DNA of 64,000 nucleotides, taken from NCBI RefSeq assembly GCF_900115715.1, contig NZ_FOXM01000003.1, positions 332,105-396,104 on the forward strand, written 5' to 3'. This DNA comes from Geopseudomonas sagittaria (GTDB taxonomy: Bacteria > Pseudomonadota > Gammaproteobacteria > Pseudomonadales > Pseudomonadaceae). The number at the start of each line of letters is the position of its first letter. Position 1 is the stretch's first letter. Positions 12,610-22,841 of this stretch are shown piece by piece. The notes beneath the pieces were generated by a model, which was not told the origin of the DNA, searched no databases, and worked only from the letters and a program-made list of their open reading frames with translations. The translations under genes and the position numbers were made by a program.

Positions 12610-12978
12610 TCAGATACCCCAAAGAATCTGCACACCCCAGACAAAGAACGCGAACATGGCGATGCCGCAGACTGCCTGGAAAAGGAAACGCACAGCGGTG
12701 GCCGACTTGCCCAGCGCCATCGGCGTCAGGTAGTCGGTGGAGATGGTCCACATGCCGACCCACGCGTGTGCACTCAGGGCAACGATGGCCAGCAGGCTGA
12801 AGATGCGCATCCAGTTTTGGGAGAACAGACCGTGCCAGTCGGCAAAGCTCAGACCCGGATTGGCTACCAGGTAGCCCAGCAGGAAGATGAAATAAGCCGC
12901 GAGAACCACAGCGGAAACCCGCTGGGCCATCCAGTCGTACAGACCCGACCGAGAGAAGTTAGTGACGTTGGTTACCAT
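12610..12978 (-). CDS. sdhD: Succinate dehydrogenase membrane anchor subunit
   Basis: This 122-residue protein has three transmembrane helices and with SdhC binds heme b and ubiquinone. The HAWVGMW motif in the second helix contains the expected heme-ligand histidine. The ATG at 12978 (MVTNVTNFSRSG) overlaps the sdhC stop codon by seven bases (ATGGTAA), implying coupled translation. An upstream in-frame start two codons earlier is possible but lies deeper in sdhC. Confidence 0.95.
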   Translation of the reverse strand: MVTNVTNFSRSGLYDWMAQRVSAVVLAAYFIFLLGYLVANPGLSFADWHGLFSQNWMRIFSLLAIVALSAHAWVGMWTISTDYLTPMALGKSATAVRFLFQAVCGIAMFAFFVWGVQILWGI

Positions 12979-13346
12979 ACCCACACCCCCGCAAGAACGA
13001 TCAGCACCGCGGAGATGGCGATGACGATTTTGGAGCCCAGCTTGCCGCCTTCCAGCGTTTCACCAATGCCCATATCCATAATCAGATGGCGAATACCGGC
13101 TACCATGTGGTACAGCAGCGCGGACAACAGGCCCCAGATCACGAACTTGGCCAGAGGGCTGGTCAGACACGCCTTCACCTGCTCGAAGCCTTCCTCGGAC
13201 GTCAGGGACAGATCGAGTGCATACAACAGCACTGCGATGCCCACGAACAGAATGACGCCGGAAATACGGTGAGCGATGGACGTGTAAGCAGTGATTGGGA
13301 GTTGGATGGTCCTAAGGTCTAGGTTTACGGGTCGTTTGCTATTCAC
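12972..13346 (-). CDS. sdhC: Succinate dehydrogenase cytochrome b556 subunit
   Basis: This 124-residue, three-helix subunit anchors SdhAB and helps bind heme b. The SIAHRISGV motif near residue 25 and LLYHMVAGIRHL in helix 2 are characteristic. The start is a GTG at 13346. Going upstream in frame, the codons read TGA-AAA-GAA-GCC-GTG, so relatives that begin MKKAV (as I recall for P. aeruginosa) would have their ATG where this genome has TGA. The SD-like AGAAG is very close to the GTG, so initiation may be inefficient. Confidence 0.92.
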   Translation of the reverse strand: MNSKRPVNLDLRTIQLPITAYTSIAHRISGVILFVGIAVLLYALDLSLTSEEGFEQVKACLTSPLAKFVIWGLLSALLYHMVAGIRHLIMDMGIGETLEGGKLGSKIVIAISAVLIVLAGVWVW

Positions 13347-13479
13347 GGCTTCTTTTCACACTGAGAGCCCCAACCAGCAGGGCAAGTTGTCGGGAAGGTG
13401 CACTTGTCAGGTACCCATCACCAGGGAGCGACAACAGCCAGAACCTAGGCCTGGCATAGCCTCTGGCGGTCGGCCACGC

Positions 13480-13508
13480 AGTATAGACAGTTAGACCTTC
13501 GATGACAA
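13480..13508 (-). promoter_or_regulatory. Sigma70 promoter for sdhCDAB
   Basis: On the minus strand TTGTCA (13508-13503) and TATACT (13485-13480) are separated by 17 bases, a near-consensus sigma70 promoter. Transcription should start near 13474, giving a leader of about 128 bases before the sdhC GTG. The rest of the 379-base gltA/sdhC spacer holds no convincing gene. A 70-codon minus-strand frame (13339-13551) runs through the promoter itself and is disregarded. Confidence 0.75.
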
Positions 13509-13623
13509 CGCGCCCCCCTAGCCTAAAGGACTGATTGTCGCACCCCTGCAAAAGGAGTAAATAGCCGTCTAATTGGCACGAACATGCCGGCCGGAAAGCG
13601 ACGCAAACCGACTTTCGGACAAA

Positions 13624-13651
13624 TTGACTTTCGCTTTTATGGCTCTATAGT
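13624..13651 (+). promoter_or_regulatory. Sigma70 promoter for gltA
   Basis: TTGACT (13624-13629) and TATAGT (13646-13651) are spaced by 16 bases. The predicted start near 13658 gives a leader of about 68 bases that can form a GC-rich GGGCCC/GGGGCC hairpin. A strong AGGAGG ribosome-binding site lies at 13714-13719. Confidence 0.75.
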
Positions 13652-13725
13652 GGCACGGGCCCTGCCTGGGGGGCCGTGTTTCATAAAGATGATTTCAAGC
13701 CAAGCAAAATTTTAGGAGGCCGGTT

Positions 13726-15012
13726 ATGGCTGACAAGAAAGCACAGTTGATCATCGAGGGCGCAGCCCCCGTCGAGCTGCCCATTCTCTCTGGGACCGCC
13801 GGTCCCGACGTCATTGACGTCCGGGCCCTGACCAATCAGGGCGTCTTCACCTATGATCCTGGCTTCATGTCGACAGCCGCTTGCGAGTCGAAGATCACCT
13901 TCATCGACGGCGACAAGGGCATCCTGATGCACCGCGGCTACCCGATCGAGCAGCTGGCCGAGAAGTCCGACTACCTCGAGACCTGCTACGCGCTGCTCTA
14001 CGGCGAGCTGCCGACTGCCGAACAGAAGGCCGAGTTCACCGGCCTGGTGAAGAACCACACCATGGTTCACGAGCAGATGAAGTCGTTCCTCAACGGCTTC
14101 CGTCGCGACGCTCACCCGATGGCCGTGATGTGCGGCATGGTTGGCGCCCTGTCGGCGTTCTACCACGACTCGCTGGACAACAACAATCCGCAGCACCGCG
14201 AAATCTCCGCGATCCGCCTGATCGCCAAGATGCCGACCATGGCTGCCATGTGCTACAAGTACTCAGCCGGCCAGCCGATCATGTATCCGCGCAACGATCT
14301 GAGCTACGCGGAAAACTTCCTGCACATGATGTTCAACACCCCGTGCGAAGAGAAGAAGATCAACCCGATCCTGGCCAAGGCCATGGACCGCATCTTCATC
14401 CTGCACGCCGACCATGAGCAGAACGCCTCCACCTCCACCGTGCGCCTGACCGGCTCCACCGGTGCTAACCCGTTCGCCTGTATCGCCGCCGGCATCGCCG
14501 CGCTGTGGGGACCGGCCCACGGTGGCGCCAACGAAGCCGTGCTGACCATGCTCGACGAAATCGGCGACGTGTCGAACATCGAGAAGTTCATCGCCAAGGC
14601 CAAGGACAAGAACGACCCGTTCAAGCTGATGGGCTTCGGTCACCGCGTGTACAAGAACTTCGACCCGCGTGCCAAGGTCATGAAGCAGACCTGCGACGAG
14701 GTGCTGTCCGAGCTGGGCATCAACGATCCGAAGCTCGAGCTGGCCATGAAGCTGGAAGAGATCGCGCGCAACGATCCGTACTTCAAGGAACGCAACCTGT
14801 ACCCGAACGTCGACTTCTACTCGGGCATCATCCTGAAGGCCATCGGCATTCCGACCAGCATGTTCACCGTGATCTTCGCCCTGGCACGTACCGCCGGCTG
14901 GATCGCCCAGTGGAAGGAAATGTACGCCGAAGGCTACAAGATCGGCCGTCCGCGCCAGATCTACACCGGCTACACCCAGCGTGACTACCTGCCGCTGGAT
15001 CAGCGCAAGTAA
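13726..15012 (+). CDS. gltA: Citrate synthase (type II)
   Basis: This 428-residue enzyme condenses oxaloacetate and acetyl-CoA, the entry to the TCA cycle. The catalytic region has the family motifs [27 protein letters not shown] and [16 protein letters not shown]. The length and the N-terminal beta-rich extension fit the hexameric, NADH-sensitive bacterial type. It is transcribed divergently from sdhCDAB. The ATG at 13726 follows AGGAGG by six bases, and a strong terminator follows the gene. Confidence 0.98.
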   Translation: MADKKAQLIIEGAAPVELPILSGTAGPDVIDVRALTNQGVFTYDPGFMSTAACESKITFIDGDKGILMHRGYPIEQLAEKSDYLETCYALLYGELPTAEQKAEFTGLVKNHTMVHEQMKSFLNGFRRDAHPMAVMCGMVGALSAFYHDSLDNNNPQHREISAIRLIAKMPTMAAMCYKYSAGQPIMYPRNDLSYAENFLHMMFNTPCEEKKINPILAKAMDRIFILHADHEQNASTSTVRLTGSTGANPFACIAAGIAALWGPAHGGANEAVLTMLDEIGDVSNIEKFIAKAKDKNDPFKLMGFGHRVYKNFDPRAKVMKQTCDEVLSELGINDPKLELAMKLEEIARNDPYFKERNLYPNVDFYSGIILKAIGIPTSMFTVIFALARTAGWIAQWKEMYAEGYKIGRPRQIYTGYTQRDYLPLDQRK

Positions 15013-15028
15013 GTTCGGCGCTACATAC

Positions 15029-15060
15029 AAAAGGGCTGCCTCGGCAGCCCTTTTGCTTTT
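15029..15060 (+). terminator. Intrinsic terminator of gltA
   Basis: An AAGGGCTGCC / GGCAGCCCTT stem (15031-15040 with 15043-15052), flanked by AAAA and followed by TTTTGCTTTT, lies 17 bases after the gltA stop. Confidence 0.9.
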
Positions 15061-15172
15061 CCGGCCTACCCCACCACCCCGGCAGACCTCCACCCGGGAT
15101 CGCTGCGAACTGCTCGCCGCAGAAAAGCCCGAACCCCCACCCGCAGCACTGGCGCCCCAGGGTGAAGGCGAC

Positions 15173-15424
15173 TCAGGCCGTCAGTTGCTCCAGCTCGCTC
15201 AGCAGGCGAATGGCCTGTTCATCCGTCTCGCCGCAGACCAGCGGGTCGGCGGAAAACCGTGCGCACACCGCTGGCCGCTCAGGTCGACCGAACAGACGAC
15301 AGAGGTTTCCCTCATCCAGCTGCACGCAGCGCACACCGGCCGGCTTGCCCGCGGGCATGCCGGGGATGGGCGAGGAAATCGACGGGGCGATGCAGCAGGC
15401 CCCACAACCGGCTCGACATTGCAT
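15173..15424 (-). CDS. YkgJ-family cysteine cluster protein
   Basis: This 83-residue protein begins MQCRAGCGACCIAP, an N-terminal cysteine cluster, and has further cysteines in VRCVQLDEGNLCRLF, AVCARF and LVCGE. Such clusters define the YkgJ/UPF0153 family, thought to bind Zn or an Fe-S centre; no reaction is established. The ATG at 15424 follows GGTGG. A GTG four codons earlier is the alternative. It stands alone, convergent with gltA and outside any clear operon. Confidence 0.8.
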   Translation of the reverse strand: MQCRAGCGACCIAPSISSPIPGMPAGKPAGVRCVQLDEGNLCRLFGRPERPAVCARFSADPLVCGETDEQAIRLLSELEQLTA

Positions 15425-15624
15425 GATCAGTGCCACCAGAACAATTTTGGACCCAGATAACCAGGCGTGACCTCCGCCACGCGGCGCGCGAGGATAGCCG
15501 CCGCTTCGGCACTCGCCAAGTGCTGCCCATCATGATTATTCCGCGGAGACACGCCACGCCGGCTTGGATGCAGGCGCCGCCCTGCTCAGCCTCCGCAGCA
15601 CCTGGGCGCACTGACCCGGGTCAC

Positions 15625-16503
15625 TCAGGACTTCGCCGGCGACTTCAGTCGGGTGAGCAGGCTCGAGGTATCCCAGCGCCCGCCGCCCGCCGCCTGCACG
15701 TCGGCGTAGAACTGATCGACCAGCGCGGTGACCGGCAACTGGGCGCCGTTGCTGCGCGCCTCGTCGAGCAGGATGCCGAGATCCTTGCGCATCAAGTCTA
15801 CCGCGAAACCGAAGTCGAAGCGCCCCTCGAGCATGCTCGCGTGACGATTCTCCAGCTGCCAGGATTGCGCCGCGCCCTTGCTGATCACCTCCATCGCCGC
15901 CTTGCCATCCAGGCCCGCGCACTGGGCAAAATGCAATGCCTCGGACAACCCCTGAAGCAGACCACCGATACAGATCTGATTGACCATCTTGGTCAACTGA
16001 CCGCTACCGGCATGCCCCATCAGGCGCACCATGCGCGCATAGCTCTGAATAACCGGCTCGGCGCGGGCGAACACTGCCGGCTCGCCACCCACCATCACCG
16101 TCAGCACGCCGTTCTGCGCACCGGCCTGGCCACCGGATACCGGCGCATCGAGAAACTCCAGCTCGCGTTCGGCGGCCAGCACCGCCAGCTCCCGCGCCAC
16201 CGTTGCCGATGCGGTGGTGTGATCGACCAGCACGCAGCCCGGCGCCATGCCGGCGAAGGCGCCATCCGCACCCAGCACCACGGCGCGCAGATCGTCATCG
16301 TTGCCCACGCAGCTCATCACATACTCGGCACCCAGCGCGGCCTCGCGCGGCGTCACGGCACTGCGCCCGCCGTGCTCGGCAACCCAGCGCTGCGCCCTCT
16401 CCGCCGTGCGGTTGTACACGCACACCTCATGGCCGTTGCGCACCAGATGTCCAGCCATCGGGTAGCCCATCACCCCGAGCCCCAGAAATGCGACCTTTGC
16501 CAT
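15625..16503 (-). CDS. NAD(P)-dependent beta-hydroxyacid dehydrogenase (3-hydroxyisobutyrate dehydrogenase family)
   Basis: This 292-residue cytoplasmic oxidoreductase has the N-terminal Rossmann motif [20 protein letters not shown], the substrate-binding [14 protein letters not shown] motif around residue 120, and the catalytic-lysine region [12 protein letters not shown] around residue 170. It belongs with 3-hydroxyisobutyrate, tartronate-semialdehyde and related reductases. The substrate cannot be assigned from sequence. The ATG at 16503 follows GGAGGTG. The frame upstream of this start is antisense to the exonuclease gene and is not coding. Confidence 0.9.
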   Translation of the reverse strand: MAKVAFLGLGVMGYPMAGHLVRNGHEVCVYNRTAERAQRWVAEHGGRSAVTPREAALGAEYVMSCVGNDDDLRAVVLGADGAFAGMAPGCVLVDHTTASATVARELAVLAAERELEFLDAPVSGGQAGAQNGVLTVMVGGEPAVFARAEPVIQSYARMVRLMGHAGSGQLTKMVNQICIGGLLQGLSEALHFAQCAGLDGKAAMEVISKGAAQSWQLENRHASMLEGRFDFGFAVDLMRKDLGILLDEARSNGAQLPVTALVDQFYADVQAAGGGRWDTSSLLTRLKSPAKS

Positions 16504-16605
16504 CCTTTCACCTCCATTGAGCGAGCGCCTGAGCCTAGCACAGGGGTTTGCCGCAGCAGTAGGCAGACCCCATACTCGCGCCATACGGACGGAGGAGCGG
16601 CGCGC

Positions 16606-17193
16606 ATGAAGCACTGGCTGGTAATCGACCTGGAAGCGACCACCGATGACGGTGGCTGGCCGATCGAAGAAATGGAAATCATCGAGATCGGCGCCGTGAT
16701 CGTCGATGAGCAGGGCCGCGAGCAGGACCACTTCCAGAGCTTCGTCCGCCCTACCCGCTGCCCGCAGCTCACCGCCTTCTGCCGGCAGCTGACGCATATC
16801 CGCCAGACCGACGTGGACGGCGCGCCTACCCTGCTCCAGCTGCAGGCAAGTTTCGAACCCTGGCTGCAGCAACATCTGGCCAGCCTGCAAGGCTGGCTCA
16901 GCTGGGGCAACTACGATCGCCAACAGTTCGAGGCAGAATGGCGCCGGCAGCAGATCGCCAGTTGCCTGACCGGGCTGCCGCACTTCAACCTGAAGAAGCT
17001 GTTCAACCGCCAGTTCAAGGACAGCGCCGGGCGCAAGCAGGTCGGCCTGAACCACGCACTGGAACAGGCCGGGCTGGTATTTCGCGGCACCCAGCATCGC
17101 GGCATCGACGATGCGCGCAACATCGCCCGCCTGCTGCCGCTGACCCTGCCGACACTCGCCGCAGCACGCCTCGAACTACAAGCACCACACTGA
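16606..17193 (+). CDS. DEDDh-type 3'-5' exonuclease domain protein
   Basis: This 195-residue protein starts [17 protein letters not shown], where D and E of DLEAT are the first metal ligands of the RNase T/ERI-1-like DEDDh fold. [16 protein letters not shown] gives the middle aspartate motif, and [13 protein letters not shown] is the terminal HxxxxD motif. It probably degrades single-stranded RNA or DNA ends from the 3' side, but the natural substrate is unknown. GGAGGAG precedes the ATG. It is divergent from the dehydrogenase gene. Confidence 0.88.
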   Translation: MKHWLVIDLEATTDDGGWPIEEMEIIEIGAVIVDEQGREQDHFQSFVRPTRCPQLTAFCRQLTHIRQTDVDGAPTLLQLQASFEPWLQQHLASLQGWLSWGNYDRQQFEAEWRRQQIASCLTGLPHFNLKKLFNRQFKDSAGRKQVGLNHALEQAGLVFRGTQHRGIDDARNIARLLPLTLPTLAAARLELQAPH

Positions 17194-17312
17194 GTCGCCG
17201 AAGGCCAGGGCCAGCGAGCACGATTGCACTGCCCGTGGCAGCGGCACAGGTGACGTATTCATGCGCCTTGGGCATACTGCGGACCCTTTTCTTCCCTTCC
17301 TGCGAGGCCCGC

Positions 17313-17594
17313 ATGTTCAAGGTCAACGAGTACTTCAACGGCACCGTCAAATCCATCGGCTTCGAGATGAGCGAAGGCCCCGCCACCGTCGGCGTGATGG
17401 CTCCCGGCGAGTACGAATTCGGCACCGCCAAGGCCGAAGTCATGCACGTGGTGGCCGGCGCCCTGACCGTCAAGCTGCCGGGCAGCGACAGCTGGGAAAC
17501 CTTTGCCGCCGGCAGCAAGTTCAACGTGCCGGCCGACAGCAAGTTCCAGCTGAAGGTCGCCCAGGACACCGCTTATCTCTGCGAGTACCGCTGA
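17313..17594 (+). CDS. ppnP: Pyrimidine/purine nucleoside phosphorylase PpnP
   Basis: This 93-residue small cupin begins [18 protein letters not shown] and has the PpnP (former DUF1255/YaiE) pattern [27 protein letters not shown]. The family phosphorolyses several nucleosides to base and ribose-1-phosphate. A near-full-length match to the family pattern gives good confidence. It is followed by a strong bidirectional terminator shared with cysB. Confidence 0.92.
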   Translation: MFKVNEYFNGTVKSIGFEMSEGPATVGVMAPGEYEFGTAKAEVMHVVAGALTVKLPGSDSWETFAAGSKFNVPADSKFQLKVAQDTAYLCEYR

Positions 17595-17642
17595 GCGCAG
17601 GCCTGCGCCCGCAGCGTTAAACGCCTCGCCCGGGCGCAGACG

Positions 17643-17676
17643 AAAAAAGCCCGACCACCGCTGGTCGGGCTTTTTT
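17643..17676. terminator. Bidirectional terminator between ppnP and cysB
   Basis: A perfect stem A6-GCCCGACCA (17643-17657) / TGGTCGGGC-T6 (17662-17676) with a four-base loop gives a U-tract on either strand. It serves the convergent ppnP and cysB genes. Confidence 0.92.
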
Positions 17677-17691
17677 ATGCCTAGCGCCTGC

Positions 17692-18687
<996 letters not shown>

Positions 18688-18786
18688 TTAGGCCGAAGGC
18701 TGCCCACTGCAGCCCTTATCTTTTATAACCATATCCATGGTCTATTTTTGATCTTAGATTAAAATGGCCTTTTTGTATGCTTTCAC

Positions 18787-19281
18787 TCAACAGCCGCTAC
18801 CCTCCGGAATGATCGGCACCAGATAGACCGGCACCCGAGCCTGCTGCAGCAGCCGCATGCAGGTGCGCCCCAGCGCCGAACCGGCTCCCATGCTCTGGCT
18901 GTGCGAGCCGATCACGATCAGCTCGACGCCCAGATCCTGGGCCTCCTGCAGAATCATCTGTGGCGGGTCGCCGAGCAGTACCCGCACGGCCCGGATCGGC
19001 AGCGAGTCCTCTTCGCTTTCCCGCAACTCGTCACAGAAGCCTTCGAACACCCGCTGCTCGATGCTCACCATCACGCTGTCCAGCCCGTTAGCCTGCAGAT
19101 CAGTGAGGGTAGCCTCGTCCAGATGGGTCTGCAGAACCGACTCGGCGAACAAGCCGAGCGGCTCGACCACATGCAGGACATAGAGATCGGCGCCATGGGC
19201 ACGCGCCAGCAACAGCGCATGCTGCAGCACGTAAGGCGCGAACAGACCGAGATCGGTGGCGTAGAGAATCGAGCGGATCAT
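18787..19281 (-). CDS. Universal stress protein (UspA family)
   Basis: This 164-residue cytoplasmic protein has the USP start MIRSILYATDLGLFAPYVLQHAL and the nucleotide-binding-type C-terminal motif VIGSHSQSMGAGSALGRTCMRLLQQARVPVYLVP, where the usual GxxGxxxxxxGS signature is altered to GSHS..GAGSALG. It lies 120 bases upstream of cysB on the same strand. The specific stress role is not deducible. Confidence 0.87.
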   Translation of the reverse strand: MIRSILYATDLGLFAPYVLQHALLLARAHGADLYVLHVVEPLGLFAESVLQTHLDEATLTDLQANGLDSVMVSIEQRVFEGFCDELRESEEDSLPIRAVRVLLGDPPQMILQEAQDLGVELIVIGSHSQSMGAGSALGRTCMRLLQQARVPVYLVPIIPEGSGC

Positions 19282-19411
19282 CAGGCCTCCGTTGGCGGGG
19301 GCTGTGTTTCCTACTCAGCGTAGCAGGCGTTTAACGATCACTCGCCGGCCCCGCCGGGAGGCACGCGAGCGACCTGAACAGCACCGCGCGCCGGCCATAC
19401 CGGCTTCCTTC

Positions 19412-20365
19412 CTATCGCCTGCCCGCAGCCTGCAGGAAAGACAGCGCCTGATACAGCATGCGCACCCGCGGCATCTCGACACCCGCCGCAGTCGCCGCGG
19501 CCAGCGGTGCTGCGTAGAGCGCCGGCAGCTCGGCCGGGCGCTGCTGGGCGAAGTCGTGGTACATGCTCGGCAGGTAGTCGGGCATGCGGTCGGTGTAGGC
19601 CAGCAGCTTCTGCGGGTAGTTGTCCGGCAGCGTGTAGCCGCAGGCCAGGCTGGCATCGACCACTTCCTGCATCAGCGACTGCAGCAGCGCGCGGCTGTCG
19701 GCATTGGCCATCAGCGGCCGCGTGGAACTGCCAAGCAGCACCGAGACACCGTTGTAGGGGATGTTCCATACCAGTTTCTGCCAGCGCGCCTGGTTGAGAT
19801 CGGCAAGCACGCTGGACTCGATGCCTGCCTCGCGCAGCCAGGCCACGCCCTGCTCGAGCAGCGCCAGACGCTCACCCGCCAGGGCCGGACCGCTGTGGTA
19901 GCCCAGGTTGCACACGCCCTGGGACTGGTGGACCACCACGCCCGGCGCCTCGCGATGGGCACAGATGAAGCACAAGCCGCCGAGCAGGTGCAGCGAGTCG
20001 GGCAGCAGCGGACGCAACGCATCCTCCACGCCCAGGCCGTTCTGCAGCAGCACCACCTTGGCCCCTGGCGCGGCGACCTGGGCAATCAGCGGCGCCAACT
20101 CGCCATTGCTGGTGGTCTTGGCGCCGACCAGCAGCCAGTCGCAGACCGGCATCGCGGCCGCATCCTGCCAGGCATTGACCTTGGGCAGATGCAGCTCGCC
20201 GAGCTGGGCATGGCGCACACGCAGGCCCTCGCGAGCCACCGCCGCGTACTCGCTACGCAGCAGGAAGTGCACCTCGAAACCGGCGCGAGCCAGCATCAGG
20301 CCGTAGTATCCACCGATGGCACCGGTACCGATGATGCCGATGCGCGGGCGAGCGGATTCGCTCAT
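19412..20365 (-). CDS. 2-dehydropantoate 2-reductase-like oxidoreductase
   Basis: This 317-residue protein shows the N-terminal NADPH-binding motif IGIIGTGAIGGYYGLMLARAG, an AKTTSNGELAPLI segment where ketopantoate reductases have the first catalytic lysine, and ARWQKLVWNIPYNGVSVLLG in the C-terminal helical domain. This is the PanE/ApbA fold. Pseudomonads have more than one such paralogue, so the physiological substrate (ketopantoate or another 2-ketoacid) is uncertain and no symbol is given. GAGGAG precedes the ATG at 20365. Confidence 0.85.
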   Translation of the reverse strand: MSESARPRIGIIGTGAIGGYYGLMLARAGFEVHFLLRSEYAAVAREGLRVRHAQLGELHLPKVNAWQDAAAMPVCDWLLVGAKTTSNGELAPLIAQVAAPGAKVVLLQNGLGVEDALRPLLPDSLHLLGGLCFICAHREAPGVVVHQSQGVCNLGYHSGPALAGERLALLEQGVAWLREAGIESSVLADLNQARWQKLVWNIPYNGVSVLLGSSTRPLMANADSRALLQSLMQEVVDASLACGYTLPDNYPQKLLAYTDRMPDYLPSMYHDFAQQRPAELPALYAAPLAAATAAGVEMPRVRMLYQALSFLQAAGRR

Positions 20366-20639
20366 GGCAATGCTCCTCAACAATAGCGATCGCGCACTAT
20401 CCATGGGCCGTGCCGGCGTAGGCAAGCCACTCGCGCAGAAAACCACCGCTGATCGCACACTGATGCATGGCAATAAAGCGGCCGAACGGCTGCGGCCAAC
20501 CCCGGAAAAACTGCAAGTCTTTATTGTGAAGCGGCGGCCTAAAGCGTTAAGGTTCAGGCATCCCGTTGCCCCATATTGCTGCGCTCCGCCACGGGCCTGG
20601 CTGGCGGACGGCATCCGTGACCTGACGAGTAGTAACACG

Positions 20640-21716
20640 ATGGCTGATTTACCGATCGACGACCTTAACATCGCCTCCAACGAGGCGCTGATCACCCCCG
20701 ACCAGCTCAAGCACGAACTGCCCCTCACCGAAACCGCCCGCCAGACCGTGAGCCACGGCCGCCAAGTGGTGCGCGACATTCTCGACGGCAAGGATCACCG
20801 CCTGTTCGTGGTGGTCGGCCCCTGCTCGATCCACGACATCAAGGCCGCCCACGAGTACGCCGAGCGCCTCAAGGTGCTGGCTGCCGAGGTTTCCGACTCC
20901 CTGTTCCTGATCATGCGCGTGTACTTCGAAAAGCCGCGCACCACCGTCGGCTGGAAGGGCCTGATCAACGACCCCTACCTCGACGACTCCTTCAAGATCC
21001 AGGACGGCCTGCACATCGGCCGCAAGCTGCTCTGCGATCTGGCCGAGATGGGCCTGCCGACCGCCACCGAAGCCCTCGACCCGATCTCCCCGCAGTACCT
21101 GCAGGACCTGATCAGCTGGTCGGCCATCGGCGCGCGCACCACCGAATCGCAGACCCACCGCGAAATGGCCTCCGGCCTGTCCTCGGCAGTCGGCTTCAAG
21201 AACGGCACCGACGGCAGCCTGACCGTGGCGATCAACGCCCTGCAGTCGGTTTCCAGCCCGCACCGTTTCCTCGGCCTCAACCAGCAGGGCCAGGTGTCGA
21301 TCGTCACCACCAAGGGCAACCGCTACGGCCACGTGGTCCTGCGCGGCGGCAACGGCAAGCCGAACTATGACTCGGTCAGCGTCGCCCTGTGCGAGCAGGA
21401 ACTGACCAAGGCCGGCATCCGCCCGAACATCATGGTCGACTGCAGCCACGCCAACTCCAACAAGGACCCGGCTCTGCAGCCGCTGGTGATGGAAAACGTC
21501 GCCAACCAGATCCTCGAGGGCAACAACTCGATCATCGGCCTGATGGTGGAAAGCCACCTGGGCTGGGGCAGCCAGTCGATTCCGAAGGACCTCTGCGACC
21601 TCAAGTATGGCGTGTCCATCACCGATGCCTGCATCGACTGGGACAGCACGGAAAAGACCCTGCGCAGCATGCACGCCAAGCTCAAGGACGTCCTGCCCAA
21701 GCGCAAGCGTGGCTGA
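20640..21716 (+). CDS. aroF: 3-deoxy-7-phosphoheptulonate synthase, class I
   Basis: This 358-residue enzyme condenses phosphoenolpyruvate and erythrose-4-phosphate, the first step of aromatic amino acid synthesis. The family motifs VVGPCSIHD, MRVYFEKPRTTVGWKGLINDP, GARTTESQTHREMASGLS, GFKNGTDGS and IMVDCSHANSNKDP are all present. It resembles the tyrosine-sensitive class I alpha enzymes of pseudomonads; feedback type was not tested. The frame is open 108 codons further upstream, but MADLPIDDLN is the conserved start. No clear Shine-Dalgarno sequence precedes the ATG. I saw no convincing promoter in the 274-base upstream spacer. Confidence 0.94.
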   Translation: MADLPIDDLNIASNEALITPDQLKHELPLTETARQTVSHGRQVVRDILDGKDHRLFVVVGPCSIHDIKAAHEYAERLKVLAAEVSDSLFLIMRVYFEKPRTTVGWKGLINDPYLDDSFKIQDGLHIGRKLLCDLAEMGLPTATEALDPISPQYLQDLISWSAIGARTTESQTHREMASGLSSAVGFKNGTDGSLTVAINALQSVSSPHRFLGLNQQGQVSIVTTKGNRYGHVVLRGGNGKPNYDSVSVALCEQELTKAGIRPNIMVDCSHANSNKDPALQPLVMENVANQILEGNNSIIGLMVESHLGWGSQSIPKDLCDLKYGVSITDACIDWDSTEKTLRSMHAKLKDVLPKRKRG

Positions 21717-21730
21717 GCGACCATGCAGAC

Positions 21731-21764
21731 AACAAAAAGCCGGGCATTCGCCCGGCTTTTTGTT
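21731..21764. terminator. Bidirectional terminator between aroF and a GNAT gene
   Basis: A perfect stem AACAAAAAGCCGGGC (21731-21745) / GCCCGGCTTTTTGTT (21750-21764) with loop ATTC. A- and T-runs on both sides allow termination in both directions between the convergent genes. Confidence 0.92.
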
Positions 21765-21776
21765 GGTTGATCCGCC

Positions 21777-22061
21777 CTACTCCTGACGCTCGACGCTACG
21801 CTGGCGACGCTCCAGATAGCGCTCCACATAGGAGCAGGAAGGAATCACGGTATACCCCTTGCCTTCGGCGAACTGCAGCGCCTGCTCGGTCAGCGCCGCC
21901 GCCACGCCACGCCCGCGCAGGGCATCGGGCACGAAGGTGCGGTAGATGTCGATGGTCTGCTTGCCCAGGTCCATGTAGGACAGGTAGGCACGACAGCCAT
22001 CCACCGTCACCTCGAACTGCTTGCCAACCTGATCATGCCGAATGGGCAGTGACTTGTTCAT
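21777..22061 (-). CDS. Small GNAT-type N-acetyltransferase (YidJ/COG2388-like)
   Basis: This 94-residue protein carries a minimal acetyl-CoA-binding core: DIYRTFVPDALRGRGVAAALTEQALQFAEGKGYTVIPSCSYV, where RGRGVA is the pyrophosphate-binding loop. Proteins of this size belong to the GCN5-related COG2388 group with unknown substrates. The ATG at 22061 lies seven bases after GGGGAG. A GTG one codon earlier is less well spaced. Confidence 0.85.
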   Translation of the reverse strand: MNKSLPIRHDQVGKQFEVTVDGCRAYLSYMDLGKQTIDIYRTFVPDALRGRGVAAALTEQALQFAEGKGYTVIPSCSYVERYLERRQRSVERQE

Positions 22062-22343
22062 CACGCGTCTCCCCTTGCACTGCGCAACCGCCGTCCAGTT
22101 CAGCGACGATAGCCATAAAACTGTCTGCCGGAATAGGGAACATTAGCAAAGCCTGCCAGGCCCTGTCCAAAGTCTGTAGCGCCCCGAGCATCCCTCTTCA
22201 ACGGCGCGGATCACGCCGATTGGACAACCGGAGTCCGAACAAGTGCCCCCACGAGGAGCAGTCGACTGATTGTTTTTTAAACAGATCCGCGATCAAGCAC
22301 ATAACAAAACATAAAAAATTCCACTCGCCTTGCACTCGACACG

Positions 22344-22371
22344 TTTACTTACTAAAAGTAATGCGTACTAT
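22344..22371 (+). promoter_or_regulatory. Promoter of oprI
   Basis: TTTACT (22344-22349) and TACTAT (22366-22371) with a 16-base spacer form a good sigma70 promoter in an AT-rich stretch, about 65 bases upstream of the oprI ATG. TTACT-AAA-AGTAA (22349-22361) is a small palindrome overlapping the spacer. The 374-base spacer 22062-22435 otherwise holds no gene I can support. Confidence 0.65.
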
Positions 22372-22435
22372 ATAACCCAGCCGATTTCCCGTAAGGGAGA
22401 TTGCATCATGGAAAGTCCACCTTAAGGGGAACACG

Positions 22436-22687
22436 ATGAACAACGTTCTGAAAATTTCCGCTCTGACCCTGGCCGCCATCCTGGCTACCGGTTGCAGCAG
22501 CATGTCCAAAGAAACCGAAGCCCGTCTGACCGCTACCGAAGACGCCGCTGCCCGCGCTCAGGCTCGTGCCGACGAAGCCTACCGCAAGGCCGACGAAGCT
22601 CTGGTAGCTGCTCAGAAGGCTCAGCAGACCGCTGACGAAGCCAACGAGCGCGCCCTGCGCATGCTGGAAAAAGCCAGCCGCAAGTAA
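22436..22687 (+). CDS. oprI: Major outer-membrane lipoprotein OprI
   Basis: This 83-residue precursor has a lipoprotein signal peptide ending LATGC, so C20 becomes the acylated N-terminus of a 64-residue mature protein. The mature part is a continuous Ala-rich coiled coil with KADEAL and [12 protein letters not shown] heptads and ends in lysine, the residue that can be joined to peptidoglycan in this family. It is usually one of the most abundant proteins in the cell, which suits its strong promoter, AAGGGGA ribosome-binding site and strong terminator. Confidence 0.97.
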   Translation: MNNVLKISALTLAAILATGCSSMSKETEARLTATEDAAARAQARADEAYRKADEALVAAQKAQQTADEANERALRMLEKASRK

Positions 22688-22713
22688 TAGGTTTCACGAC
22701 CTTGCATTTGCAG

Positions 22714-22742
22714 AAGCCGACCCGCGAGGGTCGGCTTTTTTA
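22714..22742 (+). terminator. Intrinsic terminator of oprI
   Basis: AAGCCGACCC (22714-22723) pairs with GGGTCGGCTT (22728-22737) around GCGA and is followed by TTTTAT. Confidence 0.92.
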
Positions 22743-22790
22743 TTGCCTGGCAACAACGCCCATAGAGTAGTTGCCCAGCGCTCAGGCAAT
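22742..22790. repeat. Inverted repeat between two terminators
   Basis: ATTGCCTG at 22742-22749 and CAGGCAAT at 22783-22790 are perfect inverted arms. Inside them GCAAC and GTTGC form a second pair of arms. The structure fills the whole gap between the oprI terminator and that of the facing L,D-transpeptidase gene. Confidence 0.55.
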
Positions 22791-22791
22791 A

Positions 22792-22826
22792 AAAAGCCCG
22801 CTGCAGCCTGGCCACAGCGGGCTTTT
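22792..22826 (-). terminator. Intrinsic terminator of the L,D-transpeptidase gene
   Basis: AAAAGCCCGCTG (22792-22803) pairs with CAGCGGGCTTTT (22815-22826), giving a U-rich tail on the minus strand 15 bases after the gene's stop codon. Confidence 0.88.
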
Positions 22827-22841
22827 CCAACCAGCAACGGC

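Noticed and set aside
13339..13551. 70-codon minus-strand frame upstream of sdhC
   Set aside because: It spans the strong sdh promoter and would start upstream of the predicted transcription start.
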